Source of the DNA: Cacconaster sp033811195
GTDB lineage: Bacteria; Bacteroidota; Bacteroidia; Bacteroidales; UBA932
Direction of reading: 5' to 3'
Length of the DNA: 64,000 nt
Assembly: GCA_033811195.1 (NCBI GenBank)
Contig: JAPXOZ010000005.1
Coordinates: 43,363-107,362 of the forward strand
Shown here: positions 1 through 8,838 of the stretch, in pieces
How the letters are laid out: each line of letters opens with the position of its first letter
Numbering within the stretch: the first letter of the stretch is position 1
Notes under the pieces: generated by a model
What the model saw: the letters and a program-made list of their open reading frames with translations, nothing else
Told to the model about the DNA's origin: nothing
Databases searched by the model: none
Made by a program: the position numbers and the translations under genes

Positions 1-1
1 C

Positions 2-931
2 TATATAGCCGGATACTGGATCTTCAATCCAGGAGAGACCATAGTGGTGAAAGCCAATACGGTCAACACTCTACAGGATACCTGGACAAATGAACTTATA
101 GGTCTGCTCAATGCCGGAGTTTGTTTCGGCAACTGGGCAAAAGGGCAGCTCACCCTCGAATCGCACCTCTTTGGTGATGCCAGTTTCCGTTTTGCCAACG
201 CATATCCGGAACTCGAACTCGACAAGGCAATGGTCATCCGCCGTAACGATAGTAAATACTGGAGAAAACTCTTCAACCACTCCAATTGCGATGTGAGGGC
301 TCTTGCAATTAAGACTCTCTCCGAGACCAAAGCCATAACCTCACAAGAATTACTCGATATCCAGAGAAATAGTGAGAGTCCGGTCGTACGTCTGGAAGCC
401 TTCATGTCACTTAAAAAAAGAGCGGATTCATACCTTTCCCGGGCTATCAGACTTGGAGTTGAAGACTCTTATGAGCTGTTGCAAAGACTCAGCGTCCAGA
501 CTCTCGACGAATGTGGCGATCCTGCCCTCAAGGATATTTATGATGCTCTCAAGGATGATCCTGCTGTAAACTCGAGGGTAATGTTCTACATAAGGCCTAT
601 GAGGAGGCACTACTATCCCACTGAAAGGGAACTTGAGGAATACGCTCTGCTGAACTCTTCCGATCATCCGCTCAAAGAGAAGAAATTTACCGTCAGGGGC
701 GAGCGCAACAGTTGCAACGCCTTTGCCTTGGATGACATGTTCAAACTTTTGCAAAATGAGACCGACCAGGACTTCAGGGTAGCAATTGCCGAAGTCTTCG
801 GATGGTATGTTTACTCCTATAAAAGGGATGAAATAATTAAAAGATGCTCAGAGTTGCGCGCAAACGAAAAGGATGAGCGAGTGGCAAACGAACTACTCAA
901 GAGCATCAACCGTCTCAAAAGAGAAAACTAA
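2..931 (+). CDS. C25-like/HEAT secreted protein, 3' part (5' end outside window)
   Basis: The reading frame is open from base 2, so the gene enters from the left; the first internal ATG at 44 is not the real start. The visible 309 residues begin inside the end of a peptidase C25-like domain: IAGYWIF, NTVNTLQD and the HLFGDASFRF block line up with the same blocks in the two complete paralogs at 6637-8838 and 8835-11051. The catalytic His and Cys lie upstream and cannot be checked. The rest is alpha-helical with HEAT-like character, and the last 50 residues (FGWYVYSY, NELLKSINRLK) are shared by all three proteins. It is the first member of a family split by the receptor, lipoprotein and barrel genes that follow. 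Role as a protease is inferred from the paralogs only. Confidence 0.75.
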   Translation, partial: YIAGYWIFNPGETIVVKANTVNTLQDTWTNELIGLLNAGVCFGNWAKGQLTLESHLFGDASFRFANAYPELELDKAMVIRRNDSKYWRKLFNHSNCDVRALAIKTLSETKAITSQELLDIQRNSESPVVRLEAFMSLKKRADSYLSRAIRLGVEDSYELLQRLSVQTLDECGDPALKDIYDALKDDPAVNSRVMFYIRPMRRHYYPTERELEEYALLNSSDHPLKEKKFTVRGERNSCNAFALDDMFKLLQNETDQDFRVAIAEVFGWYVYSYKRDEIIKRCSELRANEKDERVANELLKSINRLKREN

Positions 932-973
932 ACAAACATACAAATTATTATTAACCCTAATTCAACACAACTT

Positions 974-3745
974 ATGCAAAGAATTCAGAAAGTTCTTATG
1001 CTTTGCCTGTTGTTCGCATGTGTGGGGGCCTTTGCTCAAACGAGAGGCACCTCCAGTACATCGGTAACCGGCAAAGTGCTGGAACAGGGCACCAATGTGC
1101 CCGTAGAATTTGCCGTGGTGATATTGTATCCTTCGGAGACATATACCACTACAGACAAAGACGGCAACTTTGAATTCAAGAGAGTGGATGCAGGAAAATC
1201 CACTATCCAGGTTCAATTTGTTGGAATGAAGACAATCGAGCAGGTAATTGAGATTGTCCCTGGCAAAGAGAATGTCTTCAACTTTGAAATGCAAGTAGAG
1301 AACTTCCGCCTTGATGAGGTGCAGGTAGTGGCCACCCAGAGCAAAGCGGGAGCGGCCACTGCCTCCAACATCTCAAGACAGGCAATGGACCACCTGCAGA
1401 CCAGTTCTCTGAACGATGTGATGCAGCTGCTTCCCGGCGTAGCGATTACCAATCCCTACCTTTCGGGAGCTAATTACATCACCATCCGTAACGCTACGAG
1501 TATTGGTACAGCTATTATCGTAGACGGTTCTCCCCTCTCTTCCAACGCCAACATGCAGGCTCTAGCACCATCCATTACGGGTGGAGCAGGCGGAACAATG
1601 TCAGGCATTGACTCCCGTGTGGTATCCACTGACAACATCGAGTCCATTGAGGTCATAAGGGGTATCCCTTCCGTAGAGTATGGTGACCTCAATGCCGGCG
1701 CTGTGGTTATCCGTTCCAAGGCAGGAAAAGAGCCTCTGAGCATTCGTCTCAAGGCTAATCCCAGTACTTACCAGGCTGCGGCATCAGTGGGCTTTAAACT
1801 TGGAGAGAACGCCGGTCACCTCAACCTTTCAGGTGACTATGCCTATAACACAAGCAGGCTTTATGAAGCATACGCCTATTACCAAAGGTTCAACGCAAAG
1901 GCTTTATGGTCGAAGAAATTTGGCGAAAACTGGAATACCAATACCACCCTCGACCTGGGTATCAGTAAGGACACACGTGAGCTGAACCCCGACGACCTGC
2001 GCACCAAGCTCGTAACCAAAGGTGACTCGCAGAGTGTGAGATTGAACACCAATGGTACTGTCAACATCAACAAAGGCTGGTTAAATAACATCACTTACGC
2101 TGCAGCAATAAGTTACGCCGATAAGTACAACTACCACAATCAGCTCCTCTCCAATGCCGAATCACTACACACGGTCTGTGAGTATGACGGCGCTATTCTC
2201 TCCAACGTCGCAGGCCAGGATGTCTATGACGTAAACGGCAAGAAAATCACCAATATTCCTGCAAGCGAAGCTGAAAACTGGATTAAGGTGCTTCCCTACG
2301 AATATATCGAGACTTATGAAATTCTCGGTAAGGAGCTCAACGCTTACGCACAGATTAAGGCCAATTTCAACAAGAGATGGGGCAACATCAACAACCACAT
2401 TCTCGTGGGTGCCGATTACAAGACAGACGGTAACCTTGGTGAAGGAAAGGTTTACAACGACGAGACTCCTCCTTTTAGAAACAATGCCAGCGACTACTCT
2501 TCATATCGTAAGAGACCTTATTATGATGTACCTTTCGTTCATCAACTGGGTCTCTTCCTCGAAGATACGTATAAGCATACTTTTGGCAGAAATGAGCTCA
2601 GCATTAAAGCCGGTGCGCGTTTTGACCTGATTAACGGCAAGACTGCCCTTTCTCCCCGTATCAACGCATCCATGGAGATCATTCCTGATATGCTGACGAT
2701 CCGCGGAGGATGGGGAACTACCGCCAAGGCCCCGACAGCCCTAATGCTCTATCCTGAGAGGGCTTTCTTCAACTACAACAACTACGACTTCCAGGAGGGT
2801 ACATACAGGCAAACCGTAGCCACTGTAAGAGTGTTCGACACAAGCAACCCAGATCTAGAGATTGCCAAGATGCGCAAAGCGGAAGTGGGTATTGACCTGA
2901 AACTATTCGATCAGTACCGTCTCTCCGTTACAGCTTATGACGAGCTCACCAACAATGGTTATACACTTGGCAAAGATCTCAGCTGTTACAATCTCGTAGA
3001 GTTTGTAAAATATAAGGCTGTTAAAAATGAAGCAGGTGGTTATTCTCCCGAATACGAAGGCACCTATAACATCTTCTCTACCTATGCAAAACCGATGAAC
3101 AACCACTACAGACACAACAGAGGTATCGAGTTTGAACTGGACCTTGGCCGTTTCGACGCCATCAGAACATCCGTATTCCTAAATGGTGCCTGGAACCAGT
3201 ACACGGCGAGAAGTAACGGTTACACCTTCGACCAAAACACTCGAGGCAACGAAATTGAAAGCAACGTCGCAATCTATGAGGAGGGTTTGACCACATCACG
3301 TACCGACAATCTGATTACCACACTCCGTCTTACACACAACATCCCCGAGATAGGATTTGTGATCACACTCGCTACACAAGTCAACTGGTTTGAGAAATTC
3401 TGGACGGAGTACGGCAATGACACAATGTTCATCAAATACCTCTCCTACAAAGACGGTAAGGTTTATGACTTTGACCCTTCCAAGAAGGATGATCCCGAAT
3501 TTGCATATATGTTCGATGCTAGGAGCGAAACCAGATTCATCGTAGAGCAGTATTTCCCCACAGTTACCTTCAACCTCAATATTTCGAAGGAAATCGGTGA
3601 TAGACTTACTGCATCATTCTTTGTAAACAATATGTTTAACAGCCGTCCTCTCTATGAGTCCAAGAGAACTCCCGGTTCATTTACGGAGCTTCTCAGCGAT
3701 AACAAATTGTTCTTCGGTTTCGATCTTAAAGTTAACATTTTCTAA
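974..3745 (+). CDS. TonB-dependent outer-membrane receptor
   Basis: 923 residues. A signal peptide (residues 1-21, cleavage after GAFA) is followed by a carboxypeptidase-regulatory-like beta domain at about 30-115 (VTGKVLEQGTNVPVEFA, then TTDKDGNFEF), a plug domain at about 125-255 (LLPGVAITNP; IESIEVIRGIPSVEYGDLN is the conserved plug block) and a 22-strand-type barrel ending in the aromatic C-terminus VNIF. Such receptors import ligands across the outer membrane with TonB-ExbBD energy; the ligand is not evident. No SusD-like partner follows, so this is not a typical polysaccharide locus. It sits 42 bases after the first protease-like gene and 15 bases before a lipoprotein, in the same transcription unit. 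No promoter was recognised in the 42-base gap. Confidence 0.93.
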   Translation: MQRIQKVLMLCLLFACVGAFAQTRGTSSTSVTGKVLEQGTNVPVEFAVVILYPSETYTTTDKDGNFEFKRVDAGKSTIQVQFVGMKTIEQVIEIVPGKENVFNFEMQVENFRLDEVQVVATQSKAGAATASNISRQAMDHLQTSSLNDVMQLLPGVAITNPYLSGANYITIRNATSIGTAIIVDGSPLSSNANMQALAPSITGGAGGTMSGIDSRVVSTDNIESIEVIRGIPSVEYGDLNAGAVVIRSKAGKEPLSIRLKANPSTYQAAASVGFKLGENAGHLNLSGDYAYNTSRLYEAYAYYQRFNAKALWSKKFGENWNTNTTLDLGISKDTRELNPDDLRTKLVTKGDSQSVRLNTNGTVNINKGWLNNITYAAAISYADKYNYHNQLLSNAESLHTVCEYDGAILSNVAGQDVYDVNGKKITNIPASEAENWIKVLPYEYIETYEILGKELNAYAQIKANFNKRWGNINNHILVGADYKTDGNLGEGKVYNDETPPFRNNASDYSSYRKRPYYDVPFVHQLGLFLEDTYKHTFGRNELSIKAGARFDLINGKTALSPRINASMEIIPDMLTIRGGWGTTAKAPTALMLYPERAFFNYNNYDFQEGTYRQTVATVRVFDTSNPDLEIAKMRKAEVGIDLKLFDQYRLSVTAYDELTNNGYTLGKDLSCYNLVEFVKYKAVKNEAGGYSPEYEGTYNIFSTYAKPMNNHYRHNRGIEFELDLGRFDAIRTSVFLNGAWNQYTARSNGYTFDQNTRGNEIESNVAIYEEGLTTSRTDNLITTLRLTHNIPEIGFVITLATQVNWFEKFWTEYGNDTMFIKYLSYKDGKVYDFDPSKKDDPEFAYMFDARSETRFIVEQYFPTVTFNLNISKEIGDRLTASFFVNNMFNSRPLYESKRTPGSFTELLSDNKLFFGFDLKVNIF

Positions 3746-3760
3746 ACGGAGGATAGGATT

Positions 3761-4969
3761 ATGAAAAAATACTTTTTATTAGCAATAGTACTCTTGACAG
3801 CCCTTTCCTGTGAGCAGTTCAAGCAAGTGGCAGATATCGTGGAGGTGGTTTCTATTAGTGCAACTGTCAAGATTTCTGTCAGTAGCACTGACGCTGACAC
3901 ACCACTTCCTGCAAACTACAACGTACGTTTCATCAACTACGGTGAGAATTTCGAGATTTCCAGAACTTCTGATGCTTCCGGCAACGTTAGCGCTGACGGT
4001 TTGATTCCCGGAGTTTATACGGTAACAGCAACCGGCGAATCGGCCGGTGGTGGATTTACCTACTATTTCAGCGGTAGTTTAACCAATATTAATATCCTTA
4101 CCGGAGGCCAAAACTTCAATATAGAAGTTGTCTCTTCCAAGGCAGGTGCACTTATTTTCAAAGAGATCTATTTTAATGGTTCAACAGGATACTACTTCAA
4201 GGACCAATTCTACGAGATCTACAACAACAGTGAGGATGTGCAGTATGTTGATGGTCTTGGTATTGGCAATATACTACCCTTACAGGCTTCAACAGCGACT
4301 TACAATTGGGAGGTACCTGATGGGAAACCAGAAAATTACATCTACCTAGCCTCAATCTGGCAGGTGCCCGGTGATGGCAACGACTTTCCGGTACAACCCG
4401 GTGAGTCCATCATCATTGCACAAATTGCACAGGACCATACCGCCATCAAGCCGACCAGTCCGGTTGACCTCAGCGGTGCTGAATTTGAGACTTTCATCGT
4501 CAATCAGAGCGTCAACCCCGACAACCCCAATGCACACAACATGATTCTTGCATTTGACAAGGGCGTGTTTGGCACACAGTGGCTTGTAACTGTCTTCGGA
4601 GGTGCTTACGCCATTTTCTTTCCGGATTCCGAGATTGACCCTAACGGCTGGGTACAGCCCCAGGGTAGAACCAACCAGGCATACCCAATCCCCATCGATT
4701 GTGTTACTGATGCCGTTGAAATCGTAAACAACGCTACCAAGATCAATCAGAAACGTATGCCTACCAGTCTGGATGCCGGCGCAACCTACACAGGTGCTAC
4801 CTACAATTGCAACAGCGTAAGCAGAAAGATCCGTGAGATAAAAGAAGATGGCCGTCACATCTACATGGACACAAACAACTCTACAGATGACTTCCAGATC
4901 AACGCTGTAGCGATGGTACGCCGTAACAATCCCGGCGTTCCTTCCTGGAATACCTGGTACAAGAAATAA
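3761..4969 (+). CDS. DUF4876-like surface lipoprotein
   Basis: 402 residues with a lipoprotein signal (LLTALSC, Cys17 as the lipidation site). Residues about 35-125 look like a prealbumin/Cna-B type beta domain (ASGNVSADGLIPGVYTVTAT), followed by a region resembling DUF4876 proteins, with FKEIYFNGS, FYEIYNNS and a late segment on rewritten names or numbers (INQKRMPTSLDAGATYTG). DUF4876 proteins are known as companions of TonB receptors in Bacteroidota; the assignment is from memory of the family pattern and should be read as probable. It probably sits on the outer membrane next to the receptor encoded just upstream. Biochemical role unknown. Confidence 0.75.
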   Translation: MKKYFLLAIVLLTALSCEQFKQVADIVEVVSISATVKISVSSTDADTPLPANYNVRFINYGENFEISRTSDASGNVSADGLIPGVYTVTATGESAGGGFTYYFSGSLTNINILTGGQNFNIEVVSSKAGALIFKEIYFNGSTGYYFKDQFYEIYNNSEDVQYVDGLGIGNILPLQASTATYNWEVPDGKPENYIYLASIWQVPGDGNDFPVQPGESIIIAQIAQDHTAIKPTSPVDLSGAEFETFIVNQSVNPDNPNAHNMILAFDKGVFGTQWLVTVFGGAYAIFFPDSEIDPNGWVQPQGRTNQAYPIPIDCVTDAVEIVNNATKINQKRMPTSLDAGATYTGATYNCNSVSRKIREIKEDGRHIYMDTNNSTDDFQINAVAMVRRNNPGVPSWNTWYKK

Positions 4970-4986
4970 TTTACTGACCTCTAACA

Positions 4987-6615
4987 ATGAAAAAGATGAA
5001 AAAATATATTATCGCATCAATTTTGGCTTTGAGTACAATATTCGCTGCTCAGGCACAGGGGGGTAAATCTACCATCTATCCGACAGTGCTGGAAATCAAT
5101 CAAGTCAAAGCCACATGGTTCAACTCGAACAATGCGGCAGGTATGATACTGACTCCTCTGAGTGACTTCGGTACACTCTCGGTTGGCTACGATATGAAAG
5201 TCGGTGCCTACAAACTTCAGCAGGAGGGTGACCTTAAGACACTCGACATCCATACATCAGGTTCAAGTCCTCTCGGCAAAGCACGTGTATGGGGTGAATT
5301 TTCCTACCAAAATATAACCCAGGAAAACTCAAAATTCAATACCCTCCGCCTTACCCTTGACCCCGACATGCCCTATATTCTTGCAGACTCACGCCTGAGT
5401 TATTTCAAGAAACAGGTATACGATATGACTATGAAGGCTGCCACTCCTCTTCTTTGGGACTTAGTGGCTTTCGGTGTAACCGCCAACTACTTTACGAAAA
5501 GTGGAGCAAAACAGATTGACCCCCGAAGCGATTCTTATGAGTATGGCATCGAGGTAAAACCTTCCGCTGTCTTTGCATTCGGTGATCACAGTGCAGGTCT
5601 AACATTTATGTATAAGAATGCTTTTGACAGATATTCTCCTCTCAATAGCAACAGCCAGCAAGACCAACCCGCATTTAACCTTAGAGGTGTCGGCACTTAT
5701 GTTGATGCCGTTGTAGGTTCATTCGGTGGACTTGGCACATACTACTACAAGACCAACAGACTTGGCGGTGCTCTTCAGTATGGCTATCAGGGCAATAATA
5801 TAAAGGTGCTTGCAGAGGGCAACTACACTTATCAGGTGATTGACGTGTTCCACACTCCTGCCAAACCTTTCAGAATGGGCTCAACCATTCAGCAGGTAAT
5901 GGGAGGCAATCTCCAAGCGGTGCTTGAAGGTGACTCTTTCACCCACAAGGTTTCCCTCGACGGCTATAAGAAGCACACTGACGGTATCGAATACATTCAA
6001 GTAATCGATGCCACATACGAGGTGCAGCAGTGGATTTCAATAGCCAAATTTATCCGTAGCAAGTATGACTTCACCGCTCTTTCCTTAAAGTATGATATCT
6101 TCAGGGAGAGCAACGAGGGTTATGACTGGATGGCGGGCATCCAAGGTCAGTACACTGATAGGATGGATACATATATTCTCCCCGAATCTTCTTTCAAGGC
6201 TAAAAACGTTTATGGAGAGATTTACGGCAAGAAAAATTTCATGGTCGGCAACGCCTCTATTGTCGCAGGTCTTAGCGCAGGCTATAACTTCAACCTTGCG
6301 GGAGAACACAATTATGGTGGTCCTTTCCCAGATTCAGAGGTAGTTAGAGACCTCTATGAGAAGGATCTTGCCATCCTCAGCGCCAACTATTACCAGTTCG
6401 GCGTCAATCTGAAAGCCATCTTCCCTCTTGGTAAGAAAAATACCATCTATGTAGCTGCAAGCTGCAAGTATCTCCGTTCTAACGAAGAACTTCACAACTA
6501 CAGCTATGGTACCGACACCGAGGGCAAGAATTTTTGGTGGAACCTCAACCCCGGTAACCAATTAACCCCAAGCGCAAGAACATTTGCTAATTTTTCAATC
6601 GGATTTACTTTCTAA
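4987..6615 (+). CDS. DUF6850-like outer-membrane beta-barrel protein
   Basis: 542 residues with a signal peptide (SILALSTIFAAQAQ). The remainder is rich in alternating amphipathic beta strands with Tyr and Phe, and ends in NFSIGFTF, the aromatic C-terminus expected for outer-membrane insertion. Its position directly after a TonB receptor and a DUF4876-like lipoprotein fits the DUF6850 group, which accompanies those two proteins. Two starts are possible, at 4987 (MKKMKKYI) and 4996 (MKKYIIAS); both leave an intact signal peptide. Substrate or function is unknown; a barrel that cooperates with the receptor is an inference from position. Confidence 0.75.
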   Translation: MKKMKKYIIASILALSTIFAAQAQGGKSTIYPTVLEINQVKATWFNSNNAAGMILTPLSDFGTLSVGYDMKVGAYKLQQEGDLKTLDIHTSGSSPLGKARVWGEFSYQNITQENSKFNTLRLTLDPDMPYILADSRLSYFKKQVYDMTMKAATPLLWDLVAFGVTANYFTKSGAKQIDPRSDSYEYGIEVKPSAVFAFGDHSAGLTFMYKNAFDRYSPLNSNSQQDQPAFNLRGVGTYVDAVVGSFGGLGTYYYKTNRLGGALQYGYQGNNIKVLAEGNYTYQVIDVFHTPAKPFRMGSTIQQVMGGNLQAVLEGDSFTHKVSLDGYKKHTDGIEYIQVIDATYEVQQWISIAKFIRSKYDFTALSLKYDIFRESNEGYDWMAGIQGQYTDRMDTYILPESSFKAKNVYGEIYGKKNFMVGNASIVAGLSAGYNFNLAGEHNYGGPFPDSEVVRDLYEKDLAILSANYYQFGVNLKAIFPLGKKNTIYVAASCKYLRSNEELHNYSYGTDTEGKNFWWNLNPGNQLTPSARTFANFSIGFTF

Positions 6616-6636
6616 AAAAGTATCCTGTACCAATAA

Positions 6637-8838
6637 ATGAAAAAAATATCATTTCTCTTTTTTATTTTGCTGTGCCTCCCTTTGGGGGCGCAGCAAAATA
6701 TTATCTCCCCAACCCAGAGCGTCCGCAACTCGTTCGCCATTTTTGTTGATCAGGCTACCTATGATGCCTGCAAGGAGGAGATACATGCCTACCGCGATGT
6801 CATAGAAAGAGATGGCCTCGCAACCTACATTCTCTATGCTGACTGGGAATCTCCCGAACATGTGAGATTTTTCCTTAAAAAGTATTGGGATGAGCAGGGA
6901 CTAGAAGGAGCTGTATTCGTAGGGGATATCCCTGTGCCGATGATTCGTGGAGCACAACACTTCACCTCCGCATTCAAAATGGATCAGGATGCTTATAGTT
7001 ATTATGAATCATCAGTACCTTCGGACCGTTTCTATGATGATTTTGACCTAAAGTTCAGATTTCTTCATCAGGATTCGACCCATAAGCATCTTTATTATTA
7101 CTGGCTGACCGGTGATTCTCCTCAACGAATCTCCTGTGACATTTACAGCGGGCGTATCCGTTCAACCGCCAAGGGTGAAGCGGGTTTTGACCAGATCCGC
7201 AACTACCTCAGAAAAGTGGTTAAGGAGAGGAGTGTTGAAAATCCCCTCGATGTGGTGGTGCAATACACCGGAGACGGCTCATTCTCCAACAGCCTCATTG
7301 CCTGGAAAGACCAGAGCTATGTAATGGGAGAACAGGTGCCCACTGCGTTGCAGGGCCATGCAAACAACGCCAAATTTTACCTTTTCGCAATGTATCCCTA
7401 TATGAAGGAGATCCTGACCGAGGAGATGAAGCGAGACGATGTAGACCTTATGCTCTTTCACGAGCATGGCGTAACCGAGAGGCAATATCTGACCGGAGCT
7501 ATTCCGAATGAGTATGAAGAAGATTACTACAAATCGGGTAAAAGATTGCTTCGTAGGCAGCTTAGGAGTGTAGAGAAAAGAGGTAATAGTGTGCCGGAAG
7601 CCATGGAGAGGTATATCAAGGAACATGGAATCGACAGCACCTGGTTTGAGGGATGGAACGACCCTGCAGTAATCGTAGAGGACTCTATTGAGTATGCAAA
7701 AACCGGTTTTGAACTTGAGGATATCAGGGCAATCGGCCCAAATCCCCGCGTTGTGATACTTGACGCCTGCTACAATGGCGACTTCAGGAATGGAAACTTC
7801 ATCGCAGGTGAGTATATTTTCGGCGAGGGCAAGACCATCGCCTGTTTCGGCAACTCCGTCAATGTGCTTCAGGATAAGTCCTCCACGGATCTAATGGGTA
7901 TGCTTGCCTATGGAATGAGGATAGGCGAATGGACGAAGAATATCAATATTCTCGAGTCCCATATAATCGGCGACCCCACTTTTAGATTTGCAAGGCCGGA
8001 AAGGATGCCTCGCATCAAGATCCACTCCAAAGATCCCGAATACTGGCTCGCTGTAATGGAGCACAATCTCCCCATGGATATACAAGGTCTGGCTCTATAC
8101 AAACTCTTTGAATTGGAATATGAGGGAATGTCGGATCTCCTTCTCGAGACTTACAAGAGCTCTCCTTATTATATGCTGCGTCTTCAGTGTTTGCACCTGC
8201 TTGCGCACTACAATGACGACAACTATATAGAGTTGCTTAAGCTGGCATCGGATGACCCCTACGAGTTTATCCGCAGGAAAGCTATGTACTATATGGGCAG
8301 AGTAGGGCGCAATGATCTGGCCCCCTACATGGTGAACGCTTATCTTGAGGATTACCTTGCAAAAAGGATTGCATTCAATATGAGCTTCAGCGCTCACCAC
8401 CTCAACGTGGAACTTTTGAAGCATTTCTTTAAGGATGCCGTGATGAATGATAATGAATTCATCTTTGACAAAGAGGAATTTTGGGAAAATGTTGAAAAAA
8501 CGATTGATAGTGCTGAACGCACACTTACCGAGTGCTGGAGATGCGTTATAGATACCACCCAGAAGCCCAGTACCAGAGACTTCTATCTTGTGGTACTACG
8601 TAATAACCCCTTTCCCCACATGGCTTTCGACATCCTAAATGTCATCGGCAATCCTGAGGATGATCTTGAGATCAGAATCGCCCTTGCAGAAGCATTGGGA
8701 TGGTTCGTCCGGGCTTACAACAGAGTTGAAATCATCAACGGCTGCCAAGCTATTCTCGCTAATCAGAAAGATCTCGACCCTCGACTTTCCGATGAACTAT
8801 TAAAGACAATCAACCGCTTAAAAGAGTATACACGATGA
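6637..8838 (+). CDS. Secreted C25 (gingipain-like) protease domain with HEAT-like C-terminal half
   Basis: 733 residues with a short signal peptide (FFILLCLPLGAQQ). Residues 30-450 resemble peptidase family C25, clan CD: FVGDIPVP, the acidic SDRFYDDFD block, a candidate catalytic His277 in LFHEHG and a candidate nucleophile Cys378 in LDACYNGDF, which matches the ACxNGDF block of gingipains. The His-Cys spacing (about 100) is longer than in gingipains, with an acidic helical insertion between them. Residues about 460-733 form helical pairs of HEAT type (LRLQCLHLLAHYNDDN, IRRKAMYYMGRVGRND). No type IX secretion C-terminal domain is seen. The stop overlaps the next start (ATGA at 8835), so the two paralogs are translationally coupled. 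Protease activity is inferred; the target is unknown. Confidence 0.8.
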   Translation: MKKISFLFFILLCLPLGAQQNIISPTQSVRNSFAIFVDQATYDACKEEIHAYRDVIERDGLATYILYADWESPEHVRFFLKKYWDEQGLEGAVFVGDIPVPMIRGAQHFTSAFKMDQDAYSYYESSVPSDRFYDDFDLKFRFLHQDSTHKHLYYYWLTGDSPQRISCDIYSGRIRSTAKGEAGFDQIRNYLRKVVKERSVENPLDVVVQYTGDGSFSNSLIAWKDQSYVMGEQVPTALQGHANNAKFYLFAMYPYMKEILTEEMKRDDVDLMLFHEHGVTERQYLTGAIPNEYEEDYYKSGKRLLRRQLRSVEKRGNSVPEAMERYIKEHGIDSTWFEGWNDPAVIVEDSIEYAKTGFELEDIRAIGPNPRVVILDACYNGDFRNGNFIAGEYIFGEGKTIACFGNSVNVLQDKSSTDLMGMLAYGMRIGEWTKNINILESHIIGDPTFRFARPERMPRIKIHSKDPEYWLAVMEHNLPMDIQGLALYKLFELEYEGMSDLLLETYKSSPYYMLRLQCLHLLAHYNDDNYIELLKLASDDPYEFIRRKAMYYMGRVGRNDLAPYMVNAYLEDYLAKRIAFNMSFSAHHLNVELLKHFFKDAVMNDNEFIFDKEEFWENVEKTIDSAERTLTECWRCVIDTTQKPSTRDFYLVVLRNNPFPHMAFDILNVIGNPEDDLEIRIALAEALGWFVRAYNRVEIINGCQAILANQKDLDPRLSDELLKTINRLKEYTR

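Noticed and set aside
4352..4987. 211-residue antisense frame over the DUF4876-like gene
   Set aside because: No family pattern, no promoter, and the sense gene is well supported by operon context and its lipoprotein signal.
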